Shown piece after piece: positions 36,832-45,336 of a stretch of DNA of 64,000 bases. The notes beneath the pieces are model-generated. The model was not told the DNA's origin. It made no database searches and was given only the letters and a program-made list of their open reading frames with translations. The position numbers were made by a program, and so were the translations under genes. This stretch comes from Soonwooa buanensis (lineage in GTDB: Bacteria > Bacteroidota > Bacteroidia > Flavobacteriales > Weeksellaceae): the NCBI RefSeq assembly GCF_900167905.1, contig NZ_FUYZ01000001.1, positions 248,001 to 312,000 of the forward strand. Reading direction: 5' to 3'. Each line of letters starts with the position of its first letter. Position 1 is the first letter of the stretch.

Positions 36832-37794
36832 ATGAGTAGCCCTACAGAACGCATTCTTGTGACTGGTGCTTTGGGACAAATCGGCACCGAATTAACATTA
36901 AAATTAGTAGAACTTTACGGTAAAGAAAATGTGTTTGCATCTGGCCTTGACAAGTGGAAAGAAGGCATTACAGAAGCTGGACATTACGAAAGATTGGACG
37001 TTAGCAATTTTGATGCAATGACCAATTTTATCAAAGAACATAATATAACAACTGTTTATCATTTGGCTTCCCTACTTTCTGGGACGTCGGAAAAGCAACC
37101 TCTTTTCGCTTGGAAACTTAATCTAGAACCTCTTCTTCATCTTTGTGAGTTGGCAAAACAAGGCGTAATTAGCAAAATATTTTGGCCAAGTTCTATCGCT
37201 GTTTTTGGGAAAGGACTTCCTAAAGAAAATGTTGGGCAAGAAGTTGTGCTTAACCCGTCAACAGTCTATGGAATCTCAAAAATGGCTGGTGAAAAATGGT
37301 GCGAATATTATTTTGATAAATATGGTGTGGATGTGAGAAGTATCCGTTATCCCGGTCTTATCTCTTGGAAAGCGCCTGCTGGTGGAGGAACAACCGATTA
37401 CGCGGTAGAAATTTTTTATGAAGCTGTAGAAAACGGAAACTACACAAGCTTCATCAAAGAAGATACAAAAATGCCAATGTTGTACATGGATGACGCCATT
37501 AATGCAACGATTAAATTGATGACTGCTCCAAAAGAAGATGTGAAAGTGAGAACGTCTTACAATCTTGGAGGCATGAGTTTTAATCCTAAAGAATTGGCTG
37601 AAGAAATCACAAAAATCATCCCAGATTTCACGATTAAATATGAGCCAGATTTCCGTCAAGCGATTGCGGACTCTTGGCCAGCAAGCATCGACGATTCTGT
37701 TGCAAAACAAGATTGGGGACTTAGCTACGATTTTGATATCAAAAAAATGTCGGAAGACATGATCAAAAATTTAAAAGTAAAATTGGCTAAATAG
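36832..37794 (+). CDS. tdh: L-threonine 3-dehydrogenase (SDR type)
   Basis: 320 residues, short-chain dehydrogenase/epimerase fold. The NAD motif is VTGALGQIGTEL near 9-20, and the catalytic YxxxK is in YGISKMAGEK near 144. It matches the SDR-type threonine dehydrogenases of Flavobacteriia, which oxidise threonine to 2-amino-3-ketobutyrate. No kbl is adjacent. The next gene starts 21 bp downstream. Confidence 0.85.
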   Translation: MSSPTERILVTGALGQIGTELTLKLVELYGKENVFASGLDKWKEGITEAGHYERLDVSNFDAMTNFIKEHNITTVYHLASLLSGTSEKQPLFAWKLNLEPLLHLCELAKQGVISKIFWPSSIAVFGKGLPKENVGQEVVLNPSTVYGISKMAGEKWCEYYFDKYGVDVRSIRYPGLISWKAPAGGGTTDYAVEIFYEAVENGNYTSFIKEDTKMPMLYMDDAINATIKLMTAPKEDVKVRTSYNLGGMSFNPKELAEEITKIIPDFTIKYEPDFRQAIADSWPASIDDSVAKQDWGLSYDFDIKKMSEDMIKNLKVKLAK

Positions 37795-37815
37795 TCATAA
37801 AAATATGTTCTGAAG

Positions 37816-38571
37816 ATGCTATTATTGAGTTTCAATCTTACAATTCCTTTTGGAGAAGATCGCGCCAATCCAAATTTGGACGACGAAACTTTGATAGCAT
37901 CTTTGGAACAAAACCTTGAGATTATTCTTCAAAATCTTGAGATCTACTCCACTTTAGTGACTTTTTTTGTTGAAGTTAAAATTGCGGAACGACTTTCTAA
38001 AACTTTAAAAAAGCTAGCTTCTGCTGGACACGAAGTCGCCTTGTATAACATTTCGTCGTCAGTTGCAGATATCGAAATTGTCAAAAATAATCTCGAAGAT
38101 CAGCTTCAAAAAAGTGTCCGTGGCCTTCGTCAAAAAATATTACGACTTCCAAATAAAGATATTAAAAACCTAGGTTTTTCGTACGTTTCGGATATTGAGC
38201 ATTCTAATATTGGTTTCGTTTTTCGTCGTTTAAAAAAGGAAAAAACGCAGCTTTATTACGATGATAATCTTGTGATTGTCCCAGAAAGTTTGTCGCCTTA
38301 TTCGCAATTGCCTTTCAACGATTATGTTTTCCAGATGACGCCTTTGCAGTTTTATGAAAATATGATTTTGGAAACGCTTCAAAACGAAGATTACGTCCAA
38401 ATTTACATGAATGCTTGGCAGTTTTATGAAAAGGAAGATTTGCCTTACAAGTTTCCGTTTTATAAAAAATATAATCTTGGAAAAAAATTTGAGGACAAAC
38501 TTATCGCTTTCTTAGAATTTGTCAACGAAAAAGAAATCGCAACGTCGAGAATGAAGGATTATTTGTTTTAA
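37816..38571 (+). CDS. Polysaccharide deacetylase-like protein, catalytic residues changed
   Basis: 251 residues. The N-terminal half resembles the NodB fold: MLLLSFNLTIPFGED where active enzymes carry the Asp-Asp dyad, TFFVEVKIAERL near 52 and AGHEVALYNIS near 74, in the place of the zinc histidine segment. The dyad is absent, so catalysis is doubtful. The C-terminal half is helical and unassigned. Probably cotranscribed with tdh. Family assignment is moderate. Confidence 0.6.
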   Translation: MLLLSFNLTIPFGEDRANPNLDDETLIASLEQNLEIILQNLEIYSTLVTFFVEVKIAERLSKTLKKLASAGHEVALYNISSSVADIEIVKNNLEDQLQKSVRGLRQKILRLPNKDIKNLGFSYVSDIEHSNIGFVFRRLKKEKTQLYYDDNLVIVPESLSPYSQLPFNDYVFQMTPLQFYENMILETLQNEDYVQIYMNAWQFYEKEDLPYKFPFYKKYNLGKKFEDKLIAFLEFVNEKEIATSRMKDYLF

Positions 38572-38594
38572 AATTTTGATTAATTAGAATAAAA

Positions 38595-38627
38595 AAGCCT
38601 TTCAGAGTTTGAAACTCTGAAAGGCTT
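38595..38627. repeat. Palindrome, copy 2, possible bidirectional terminator
   Basis: A perfect 16-bp stem around a central G (38595-38610 with 38612-38627), the partner of the copy at 2852-2884, with an A-run before it. It lies between convergent genes and could terminate both. Confidence 0.75.
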
Positions 38628-38646
38628 CTATATATTTTAATAAGTT

Positions 38647-39855
38647 TTAACTCAACTCAAATAAGGTAATTTCTGGTAAAATCCCTACTCTTCCCGAATA
38701 GCCAATTACGCCAAAACCTCGATTAACATAGAGATATCGATCGTTGCTTTCATAAAGATCCATCCATTTTTTGTACTTATATTCGACTGGCGACCATTTA
38801 ACATTTTTGAGATCAACACCGAATTGCATCCCATGCGTATGTCCTGACAATGTCAAATGCACAAAATTAGGATGATTTTTAACCGCATAATCAAAATGCG
38901 TTGGATCGTGCGACATCAAAATTTTAACAGAATCTTCTGGCACATTTTGCAAAGCTTTATCCAGATCTCCGTACTGTGGAAAAGGTTTTTCTCCCCAGTT
39001 TTCGACACCGAGAAGATAGATTTTTTCACCATTTTTATCGATGCTAAGATTTTCGTTTCGCAACATTCTAAAGCCAGCTTCTTTTTGAAATTTAATTAGA
39101 TTCGGTACATTTTGACGCTCTTCTTCTTTAGAATTAAATTTTCCGTACATGCCGTAATCATGATTCCCAAGCACCGAAAACTTACCATCTTTAGCCTGAA
39201 TAGATTTAAACAAATTAATAAACGGCTGAAATTCTTCCGCATAATTATTCACCATATCGCCCGTAAACAGGACTAAATCTGGTTTTTGCTGATTAATTAA
39301 ATCAATCGCATGTTGCAATTTTGCAGGCTCTTGGAAAGTTCCGCTGTGGACATCTGAGATTTGTACAATTTTGTAACCTTTGAAGCTTTCGGGAAGACCT
39401 TTCAATTTTAATTTCACTTTACGAACGCGATGACGGTATTTTCCGAAAATCATCCCATCCAAAAATGCATAAGACATCAATCCTGCAGCGCCCAAACCTA
39501 CCAAACTTACAAACTTCCTCCTGCTCGGCATTTGTGCAGAACTTGTCGAAGAAAGCGCCTGAAATCCATACCTTGACAATCTAACGATATCTTCTATTAA
39601 TAAGAAAACAAAGGTTAAAAGTTTAGGCATAACAAACACCAAAATGAGTCCCATAATAATGTTGACTTGCATTGGGTTGCGATCTGTACGATCAAACTGG
39701 GTAACCAAATATATCAAAATTGCGTAGATAGCAACGGTGATAACCCAATATGCGCCACGCGCCCAAGGCTGACTAACGACAGTGCGAACAGCTTGGTAAA
39801 TATAAAATTCGATGAGAATAAAGAAAACTATTATTCCCAAAATATTTTTCATCAT
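38647..39855 (-). CDS. Membrane-bound metallophosphoesterase
   Basis: 402 residues. Three or four N-terminal membrane segments (about 1-95) are followed by a twin-arginine-like SRRKFVSLVGLGAAGLMSY near 110-128. A calcineurin-like phosphoesterase domain spans about 155-400 with metal motifs ISDVHSG, FTGDMVN, LGNHDYGM and SGHTHGMQ. The family includes YkuE/UDP-diacylglucosamine hydrolase-like lipid enzymes. The catalytic domain probably faces the periplasm, an inference from the twin-arginine-like segment. Confidence 0.88.
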   Translation of the reverse strand: MMKNILGIIVFFILIEFYIYQAVRTVVSQPWARGAYWVITVAIYAILIYLVTQFDRTDRNPMQVNIIMGLILVFVMPKLLTFVFLLIEDIVRLSRYGFQALSSTSSAQMPSRRKFVSLVGLGAAGLMSYAFLDGMIFGKYRHRVRKVKLKLKGLPESFKGYKIVQISDVHSGTFQEPAKLQHAIDLINQQKPDLVLFTGDMVNNYAEEFQPFINLFKSIQAKDGKFSVLGNHDYGMYGKFNSKEEERQNVPNLIKFQKEAGFRMLRNENLSIDKNGEKIYLLGVENWGEKPFPQYGDLDKALQNVPEDSVKILMSHDPTHFDYAVKNHPNFVHLTLSGHTHGMQFGVDLKNVKWSPVEYKYKKWMDLYESNDRYLYVNRGFGVIGYSGRVGILPEITLFELS

Positions 39856-39891
39856 TTAAAAACAATTTAAAAAAATGTGCAAAAAGAAAAA

Positions 39892-39926
39892 GCACAAAGT
39901 AAACCAAATTGTTACTTTGTGCCTTT
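39892..39926 (-). terminator. Terminator of the FabH-like gene
   Basis: An 11-bp perfect stem (39892-39902 with 39912-39922) lies 29 bp beyond the stop codon at 39951, with a T-run on the minus strand. Confidence 0.8.
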
Positions 39927-39950
39927 TTGACTTATTTTTATTTAAATAAA

Positions 39951-41030
39951 CTAAATTTTATCAGCTGGAAAACGATATACCACGCAATTGATGTTCATAC
40001 CAGCGCCAACAGAAGTAAAAATAATATGACTTCCAGGCTTAAAGCTTTGTCCTTCCATTTTGCCTTTTCTGATTAAATCAAACATTGTCGGAACTGTTGC
40101 TACAGAAGAATTTCCGAACTTCTGAATCGTCATCGGCGAAATCGCATGATCATAATCTTTAATCCCATAAAGCTTGAACAATCTCGAAATCATTGCATAA
40201 TCCATTTTAGCATTCGCTTGGTGAATTAAGATTTTATCAATGTCCGAAATATCTAAGTTAGCTTTATCGATTGTTTCTTTTATCGCATCAGGAACATTTT
40301 TAAGAGCATATTCGTAAATTTTACGACCACGCATTCTGATGTATAAGCGAGGCTCTTTATCTTCTAAATTTAATGATGGTCCATTTTCTAGATAGCATAA
40401 TTCTTCGCCATTATCACAAATTGTAGAATCTGCGATGATACCAACATTTTCTTCGTCTGTTGTTGTTACTACGACTGCACCAGCGCCATCTGCAAAGATT
40501 AATTTGTTTCGGTCATAGTTATCTGTAACGCGGCTCAAAGTTTCGCCACCAACAACAAGTATATTTTTTGCACGACCAGATTTTAGTAAAACATCAGCCA
40601 AAATCAAAGCTTCTACCCAACCTGGACAACCGAAAATCATATCATAATTGATACATTTTCTGTTTTTGATGCCCAATTTATTTTTTAATCTAGCTGCTAA
40701 AGAAGGCATAAAATTCGGGATTCCTCTTTCGTCAACTTCACCAAAATTAGTTGCGTAGATAATGTAATCAATTTCTTCTTTATCAATACCCGCATCATCA
40801 ATCGCTTGTAAAGAAGCGCGAAGTCCCAAATCCGAGTTATAATCACCTGCACTGATGTAACGTCTTTCTTCAATTTCTGTAATTTCTACAAATTTTTGAA
40901 TGATTTCATCATTTGGTTTATCAATTTTTTCGTTGTTTTCGTCAAAAAAAACTGAGTCCATGAAGTGAGAACCGGTGATAACATTCTCTGGGATATAACA
41001 TCCAGAGCCTATAATAACTGTATTTGGCAT
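39951..41030 (-). CDS. 3-oxoacyl-ACP synthase III-like (FabH family)
   Basis: 359 residues from ATG 41030, supported by a -7 box at 41057-41064; an earlier start at 41114 would precede the promoter. The active-site Cys is in FGCPGWVEAL near 120, His in LIHQANAKMDY near 265 and Asn in KFGNSSVATVP near 310. It is longer than housekeeping FabH and of a type found in Flavobacteriia for specialised acyl chains (for example flexirubin or long-chain synthesis); the exact product is unknown. Confidence 0.85.
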   Translation of the reverse strand: MPNTVIIGSGCYIPENVITGSHFMDSVFFDENNEKIDKPNDEIIQKFVEITEIEERRYISAGDYNSDLGLRASLQAIDDAGIDKEEIDYIIYATNFGEVDERGIPNFMPSLAARLKNKLGIKNRKCINYDMIFGCPGWVEALILADVLLKSGRAKNILVVGGETLSRVTDNYDRNKLIFADGAGAVVVTTTDEENVGIIADSTICDNGEELCYLENGPSLNLEDKEPRLYIRMRGRKIYEYALKNVPDAIKETIDKANLDISDIDKILIHQANAKMDYAMISRLFKLYGIKDYDHAISPMTIQKFGNSSVATVPTMFDLIRKGKMEGQSFKPGSHIIFTSVGAGMNINCVVYRFPADKI

Positions 41031-41056
41031 TGAAGATTTTTGAATAATTAAAAGAA

Positions 41057-41064
41057 CAAAATTA
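41057..41064 (-). promoter_or_regulatory. -7 box of the FabH-like gene
   Basis: The minus strand reads TAATTTTG, matching TAnnTTTG, 26 nt before the ATG at 41030. Confidence 0.5.
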
Positions 41065-41182
41065 CATATTTTTTTGAATAAGAAGTCGAGATTTGTTAGA
41101 AAAGCTATGCACAATCACAGAGAAGTATCTACAACTATAAGTAATACGAAATTTATCATCTAAATTTCTTACAAATTATTAC

Positions 41183-41190
41183 TAAATTTG
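41183..41190 (+). promoter_or_regulatory. -7 box upstream of 41234
   Basis: TAAATTTG matches TAnnTTTG, 43 nt before the ATG. It would drive the 41234 gene, ubiE and the porT-like gene as one transcript. Confidence 0.45.
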
Positions 41191-41233
41191 CGCATTGTCT
41201 TTTTGAAAACTAATCAACAAGATAAATCTTAAA

Positions 41234-41806
41234 ATGTTAAAGAACAACCCATCGCTAAAGGGGCTTTTGTTTGCTATTTTGGCAACAATTGCAGCTTTTG
41301 CAATTTATTTTATATTTCTAGCAAAACCAAATTATTATTTGGTGGACAATCCAACGCCCGACACATACTTCTTTAGTGTTAATAATGGAGAACAAAAGAT
41401 TTTGTCATCTGGACAATACTTAAAAGTTGACCTTAATAAAGGGAAAAATAGCATTAAAGTTTTTGACCAAAACAAAAAAATGCTGTATGATTCTGCTTTT
41501 GATGTAAAGAACCAACGAGGATTAATCAATATTGCGCATAAGGATTATTATGTTTTCAAGCAGTTTTATGGTTACTTCCGCGACAAAGATTCTTTAATTA
41601 TGGCGCAAGGAAGCATGAATATTGACGGTAAACCTTTTCTTGGTAACATCAAGAAAGAGAACAAATTGTATAGCGAAGATTTCTATTTTAATATCGATGA
41701 AGATTATAACAAAGTCATCAAAAATATTGACAAGGTAGAAAGCCGCACCAAAATCTTTAGAAAACAAGATTTTATTAATTATTACAACGAAAACTATAAG
41801 TTTTAA
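41234..41806 (+). CDS. Hypothetical membrane-anchored protein
   Basis: 190 residues. One N-terminal membrane segment (about 9-29), no signal-peptidase site, then a soluble domain with many Tyr/Lys residues, likely periplasmic. No family recognised. The next gene is ubiE, 32 bp downstream. Confidence 0.7.
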   Translation: MLKNNPSLKGLLFAILATIAAFAIYFIFLAKPNYYLVDNPTPDTYFFSVNNGEQKILSSGQYLKVDLNKGKNSIKVFDQNKKMLYDSAFDVKNQRGLINIAHKDYYVFKQFYGYFRDKDSLIMAQGSMNIDGKPFLGNIKKENKLYSEDFYFNIDEDYNKVIKNIDKVESRTKIFRKQDFINYYNENYKF

Positions 41807-41838
41807 TCAAATTTCACGTTTAATTATATATTTTTATT

Positions 41839-42564
41839 TTGGATCATAATAAAGTAACACCATATAACAGCGATAACAGCAAAAAAAGTCAAGTCGAAGA
41901 CATGTTCGACAACATTGCACCAAAATATGACCTTCTTAATCATGTTTTATCAATGAAGATTGATGTGCTTTGGAGAAATACTTTGGTTAAATGGTTAAAT
42001 AAAGACCAACCAAAAAGTGTTTTGGATGTTGCAACAGGAACGGGAGATCTTGCCATTGCAGTACAAAAAGGTACACAAGCGCAAGTGACAGGACTTGACC
42101 TTTCTCAACAAATGTTGAATGTTGGTATCGAAAAGGTGAAAAAGCAAAACCTGTCAGACAAAATAACGATGATAAAAGGCGATGCAGAACATCTACCTTT
42201 TGAGGACAATCATTTTGATGCGGTGACAGTAGCTTTTGGTGTTCGTAATTTTGAAAATCTTGAAAAAGGTTTAGCCCAATTAAAAAGAGTTGTGAAAAAT
42301 AACAAAAGTGTTTATATATTAGAGTTTTCAAAAGTTGAAGGACTTATGGGACCACTTTATATGTTTTATTTTAAAAACATTTTGCCAGCCATTGGGAAGT
42401 TGGTGTCCAAAGATAACAGAGCTTACACCTATTTGCCAGACTCGGTTAATGCCTTCCCTTTTGGTGAAAAAATGAAAAATATATTGTTGCAAACAGGCTT
42501 TTCTAATGTAGAATATAAAAAACTAAGCTTAGGTATTGCAACTATTTATAAAGCCACAAAATAG
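41839..42564 (+). CDS. menG: Demethylmenaquinone methyltransferase UbiE/MenG
   Basis: 241 residues from TTG at 41839. The SAM-binding motif I is VLDVATGTGDLAIAV near 60-74, and the family signature FDAVTVAFGVRNFENLEKG is near 130. It performs the last methylation of menaquinone, the flavobacterial respiratory quinone. The porT-like start codon lies 5 nt after its stop. Confidence 0.94.
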   Translation: MDHNKVTPYNSDNSKKSQVEDMFDNIAPKYDLLNHVLSMKIDVLWRNTLVKWLNKDQPKSVLDVATGTGDLAIAVQKGTQAQVTGLDLSQQMLNVGIEKVKKQNLSDKITMIKGDAEHLPFEDNHFDAVTVAFGVRNFENLEKGLAQLKRVVKNNKSVYILEFSKVEGLMGPLYMFYFKNILPAIGKLVSKDNRAYTYLPDSVNAFPFGEKMKNILLQTGFSNVEYKKLSLGIATIYKATK

Positions 42565-42568
42565 TAAG

Positions 42569-43363
42569 ATGATAAAACTGAAACTTAAACATCTTGTAGC
42601 CTTCGGACTCTTGTGCAGCTTCTCAGCTAATGCACAATTGACGGACATTTTCAGGAAAAAAGATAGATTAGATAACCTAGAAGATTTTGACACACAAAAA
42701 TTCAGTTGGGGATTTTATCTTGCCGCGAATAATTTTGATTCAAAACTAGTTTTGGATCCGCATTACGGGATGAATGGTCAGCAAAGTCTTATCACCTCAA
42801 AACCTGGCTATAGCTTTGGTGCAGGACTTATTGGGAAGATGCGTCTTAACGAATATTTAGATCTTCGTATGGAACCTGGACTTCATTTTACTGAGAGAGA
42901 ATATACTTTTAACACGCAAAGTAATGATCAATATTCAGGTGGCACAACACAATTTCCAGCTTTTACGCCAATCGGTCTAACAGATGTTGACAAGGTAAAA
43001 AGAGTAAAATCGACCTACCTTGACATTCCTATTATGTTAGAAATCCACGGTGACAGATGGTACAATACGCGTCCTTACGCTGCTGGAGGTGTCAATTATT
43101 TAATGAATTTACAATCCAACGAAACCAGTACAGAAGACAACTCTCGAAATATTTTCCGTTCTACAACGCATAATTTTGGTTGGACTGCGGAGATTGGGAT
43201 GCAGATCTATTTCAGTCGTTTCAAACTGACGCCAGCTATACGTGGTACTTTCTTTATGAACAACGAAATTGTCGCAGATAATCCAGAAACGCCACCATAT
43301 TGGGCGGCTGGCATTTCGACCATGCAAACACATGCTTTTATGTTTGTTCTTAAATTTGAATAA
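42569..43363 (+). CDS. porT: PorT-like outer-membrane protein (T9SS)
   Basis: 264 residues from ATG 42569; a longer frame begins inside ubiE. Signal peptide (LVAFGLLCSFSANA) and a PorT-family beta-barrel: FSWGFYLAANNFDSKLVLD near 38 and GYSFGAGLIGKMRLNEYLDL near 78. PorT is needed for type IX secretion in Porphyromonas and Flavobacterium, and sitting next to ubiE is the arrangement I recall from Flavobacterium. It fits the T9SS cargo proteins in this window. Confidence 0.85.
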   Translation: MIKLKLKHLVAFGLLCSFSANAQLTDIFRKKDRLDNLEDFDTQKFSWGFYLAANNFDSKLVLDPHYGMNGQQSLITSKPGYSFGAGLIGKMRLNEYLDLRMEPGLHFTEREYTFNTQSNDQYSGGTTQFPAFTPIGLTDVDKVKRVKSTYLDIPIMLEIHGDRWYNTRPYAAGGVNYLMNLQSNETSTEDNSRNIFRSTTHNFGWTAEIGMQIYFSRFKLTPAIRGTFFMNNEIVADNPETPPYWAAGISTMQTHAFMFVLKFE

Positions 43364-43381
43364 AAAATTTCTTAAAAACTA

Positions 43382-43411
43382 TTGTTTTATTAAAAAACAT
43401 TTTTACATTTG
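43382..43411 (+). promoter_or_regulatory. trp operon promoter
   Basis: TTG (43382-43384), a 19-nt spacer, then TACATTTG (43404-43411): a full match to the Bacteroidota consensus. The leader-peptide ATG begins four nt after it. Confidence 0.85.
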
Positions 43412-43415
43412 CCTT

Positions 43416-43475
43416 ATGAATTTATCATTAAACAAAAACTGGTGGTGGTCTTCAAAATCTTGGTCAAGGTCTTGA
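43416..43475 (+). CDS. trpL: trp leader peptide
   Basis: A 19-residue frame that begins MNLSLNKN and contains three consecutive Trp codons (43440-43448) and a fourth Trp codon (43461-43463), ending at TGA 43473-43475. Trp-codon clusters this dense are the mark of ribosome-stalling attenuators. It lies between the trp promoter and the terminator, and its ATG starts four nt after the -7 box, so the RNA is probably leaderless. No Shine-Dalgarno sequence is visible. Confidence 0.9.
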   Translation: MNLSLNKNWWWSSKSWSRS

Positions 43476-43557
43476 AGCCATTCGGCTTTTTGTATAGTGT
43501 AGAAATAAAATATTAAATCACAAAGACTTTGACGAATCCGTTAAAGTCTTTTTTTGT
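43464..43557 (+). promoter_or_regulatory. trp attenuator: antiterminator and terminator
   Basis: The terminator has arms 43522-43534 and 43539-43551, with one G-T pair and a 4-nt loop, followed by a T-run. The alternative: leader segment 43464-43473 (TCAAGGTCTT, the last codons of the peptide) pairs with 43523-43532 (AAGACTTTGA), which is the 5' arm of the terminator. A ribosome stalled at the Trp codons leaves 43464-43473 free (readthrough); one that reaches the stop codon hides it (termination). A small hairpin (43475-43488) with a T-run may act as a pause site. Confidence 0.82.
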
Positions 43558-43597
43558 GGGATTTTGCGGCTTGGTCAAATTAAAAACAATATCAAAA

Positions 43598-45019
43598 ATG
43601 AACATCAAACGCAATATCCAAATCAAAACATCGGTTAAATCTCAACTAGCTGATTTGTTTACGCCAATCGGAATTTATCTAAGACTTCGAGATCAATTTC
43701 GTGATACTATTCTATTAGAAAGTGCTGGCAATCAAAACAATGACAAAAACTATTCTTTCATTTGCATTAATGCTATCGCTGGTATAGAAATCCGAAATTA
43801 TAATGAAGCGGAACTAAAATTCCCTTTGGAAAATCCTTTCAAAGTACAGCTAACAAATGAAAAACTAACTAAAATACTTCAAGACTTTTCTCAAAGTTTT
43901 AACTGTGAAAAGCCAAATTTAGAAATTGGAACACAAGCCCAAGGACTTTTCGGATATACAAGTTATGATGCGATTCCGTTCTTTGAAAATATTAAGTTTA
44001 AAGAAAAAAGTGACGAAACTAAAATCCCACTTCTTCGTTACAGATTGTACCAATATGTCATCGCAATCAACCACCACAACGACGAAATGTACGTCATCGA
44101 AAATAAAATCGACGGTTTAAAATCCGAAATTTCTTTAGTCGAAAATATCATCAATCAGAAAAATGCACCAATTTTTCCTTTCGAAAAAATAGGTAAAGAA
44201 ACTTCAAATCTTATCGATCAAGATTATCTAGACTTGGTGGAACTTGCTAAAAAACACTGTTTCCGTGGCGATGTTTTTCAATTGGTGTTAAGCAGAAGAT
44301 TCGAGCAGCAATTTCGCGGTGACGAATTCAATGTTTATCGAGCTTTGCGGAATATTAATCCGTCGCCTTACTTATTTTTCTTCGACTATGGCGATTACAA
44401 ATTAATGGGATCAAGCCCAGAAAGTCAATTGATCATCAAAGATGGAAAAGCCATTATTCATCCTATTGCTGGGACTTTCAAGCGAACAGGAAATGTAGAA
44501 ACAGATCTACAATCGGCGGAAGAACTCAAAAAAGACCCGAAAGAAAATGCAGAACACACGATGTTGGTAGATTTGGCGCGCAATGATTTGAGTATTCATG
44601 GGAAAAACACAACAGTTTCAAAACTTAAAGAAATTCACTTCTTTTCGCATGTTATTCACATGGTTTCGGAAGTTGTTGCTGATGTTACAGAAAATCAAAA
44701 TCCTTACGAAATGATTGCAACAACCTTTCCACAAGGCACTTTGAGTGGCGCACCCAAATATCGCGCGATGCAGTTGATTGACGATTACGAAAAAACCTCG
44801 CGTAGTTTTTATGCAGGTTGCATTGGTTTTGTTGGCTTCGACGGTAGTTGCAATCAAGCGATTATGATTCGTACTTTTTTGAGCAAAGACAACCGACTGT
44901 ATTATCAAGCTGGCGCTGGTTTGGTGGCAAAATCAGTTCCAGAAAATGAACTCCAAGAAGTCAATAATAAACTAGGAGCACTCAAAAAAGCGATTTCAAA
45001 AGCAGAAAAAATGCATTAA
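43598..45019 (+). CDS. trpE: Anthranilate synthase component I
   Basis: 473 residues from ATG 43598; earlier TTG starts lie inside the terminator. The feedback-inhibition element LLES is near residue 45, and the chorismate-binding core (FRGDVFQLVLSRRF near 225, HPIAGTFKRTG near 290, GTLSGAPKYRAM near 385, and GCIGFVGFDG near 410) is intact. It makes anthranilate with TrpG. Confidence 0.96.
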   Translation: MNIKRNIQIKTSVKSQLADLFTPIGIYLRLRDQFRDTILLESAGNQNNDKNYSFICINAIAGIEIRNYNEAELKFPLENPFKVQLTNEKLTKILQDFSQSFNCEKPNLEIGTQAQGLFGYTSYDAIPFFENIKFKEKSDETKIPLLRYRLYQYVIAINHHNDEMYVIENKIDGLKSEISLVENIINQKNAPIFPFEKIGKETSNLIDQDYLDLVELAKKHCFRGDVFQLVLSRRFEQQFRGDEFNVYRALRNINPSPYLFFFDYGDYKLMGSSPESQLIIKDGKAIIHPIAGTFKRTGNVETDLQSAEELKKDPKENAEHTMLVDLARNDLSIHGKNTTVSKLKEIHFFSHVIHMVSEVVADVTENQNPYEMIATTFPQGTLSGAPKYRAMQLIDDYEKTSRSFYAGCIGFVGFDGSCNQAIMIRTFLSKDNRLYYQAGAGLVAKSVPENELQEVNNKLGALKKAISKAEKMH

Positions 45020-45024
45020 TTTTT

Positions 45025-45108
45025 GGGCAGCATTTCCGCCTTCCGCTCCCACTCTTTTTGCCAAAGCTTTTGCAATTCAAAAAAGGAGTTCCGCTCAAGT
45101 CGGGCTGC
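45025..45108 (+). repeat. Hairpin element, copy 1 (R4)
   Basis: Runs GGGCAGCATTTCCGCC, TTCCGCTCCCACTC, TTTTTGCCAAAGC, then AAAAAAGGAGTTCCGCT, AAGTCGGGCTGC. The ends GCAGC and GCTGC are complementary, as is the inner ACTCTTTTTG / AAAAAAGGAGT. It shares most of its sequence with the copy at 47001-47086. Confidence 0.75.
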
Positions 45109-45182
45109 AATTCATGGATAATAATAAATCATCAAAATCGATATGTAGCAAATCGTAAAGCGAGGATTTGACAAAAACCAAA

Positions 45183-45227
45183 AGTCCCAACGGGACGACT
45201 TAACAAAGAATAGGATGAAATCCTATT
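45183..45227 (+). repeat. REP-like double hairpin, copy A
   Basis: Hairpin 1 GTCCC/GGGAC (45184-45188, 45192-45196) and hairpin 2 ATAGGAT/ATCCTAT (45210-45216, 45220-45226) separated by GACTTAACAAAGA. Confidence 0.85.
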
Positions 45228-45292
45228 TATAAAGAAAAGGATTATAAACAAAATAGAACAAAAACCAATTAAATTGGACATAAAATAAAAAA

Positions 45293-45336
45293 AGTCCCAA
45301 AGGGACGGCATAACAAAGAATAGGATGCAATCCTAT
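45293..45336 (+). repeat. REP-like double hairpin, copy B
   Basis: Same structure as copy A, same orientation: GTCCC/GGGAC (45294-45298, 45302-45306) and ATAGGAT/ATCCTAT (45320-45326, 45330-45336). Confidence 0.85.

Noticed and set aside
41030-41114. Longer FabH-like protein starting at 41114
   Set aside because: It would begin upstream of the -7 box at 41057-41064 and add residues not expected at the FabH start.
43529-43597. Longer trpE starting at TTG 43529
   Set aside because: This start lies inside the attenuator hairpin; the ATG at 43598 gives the expected TrpE length.
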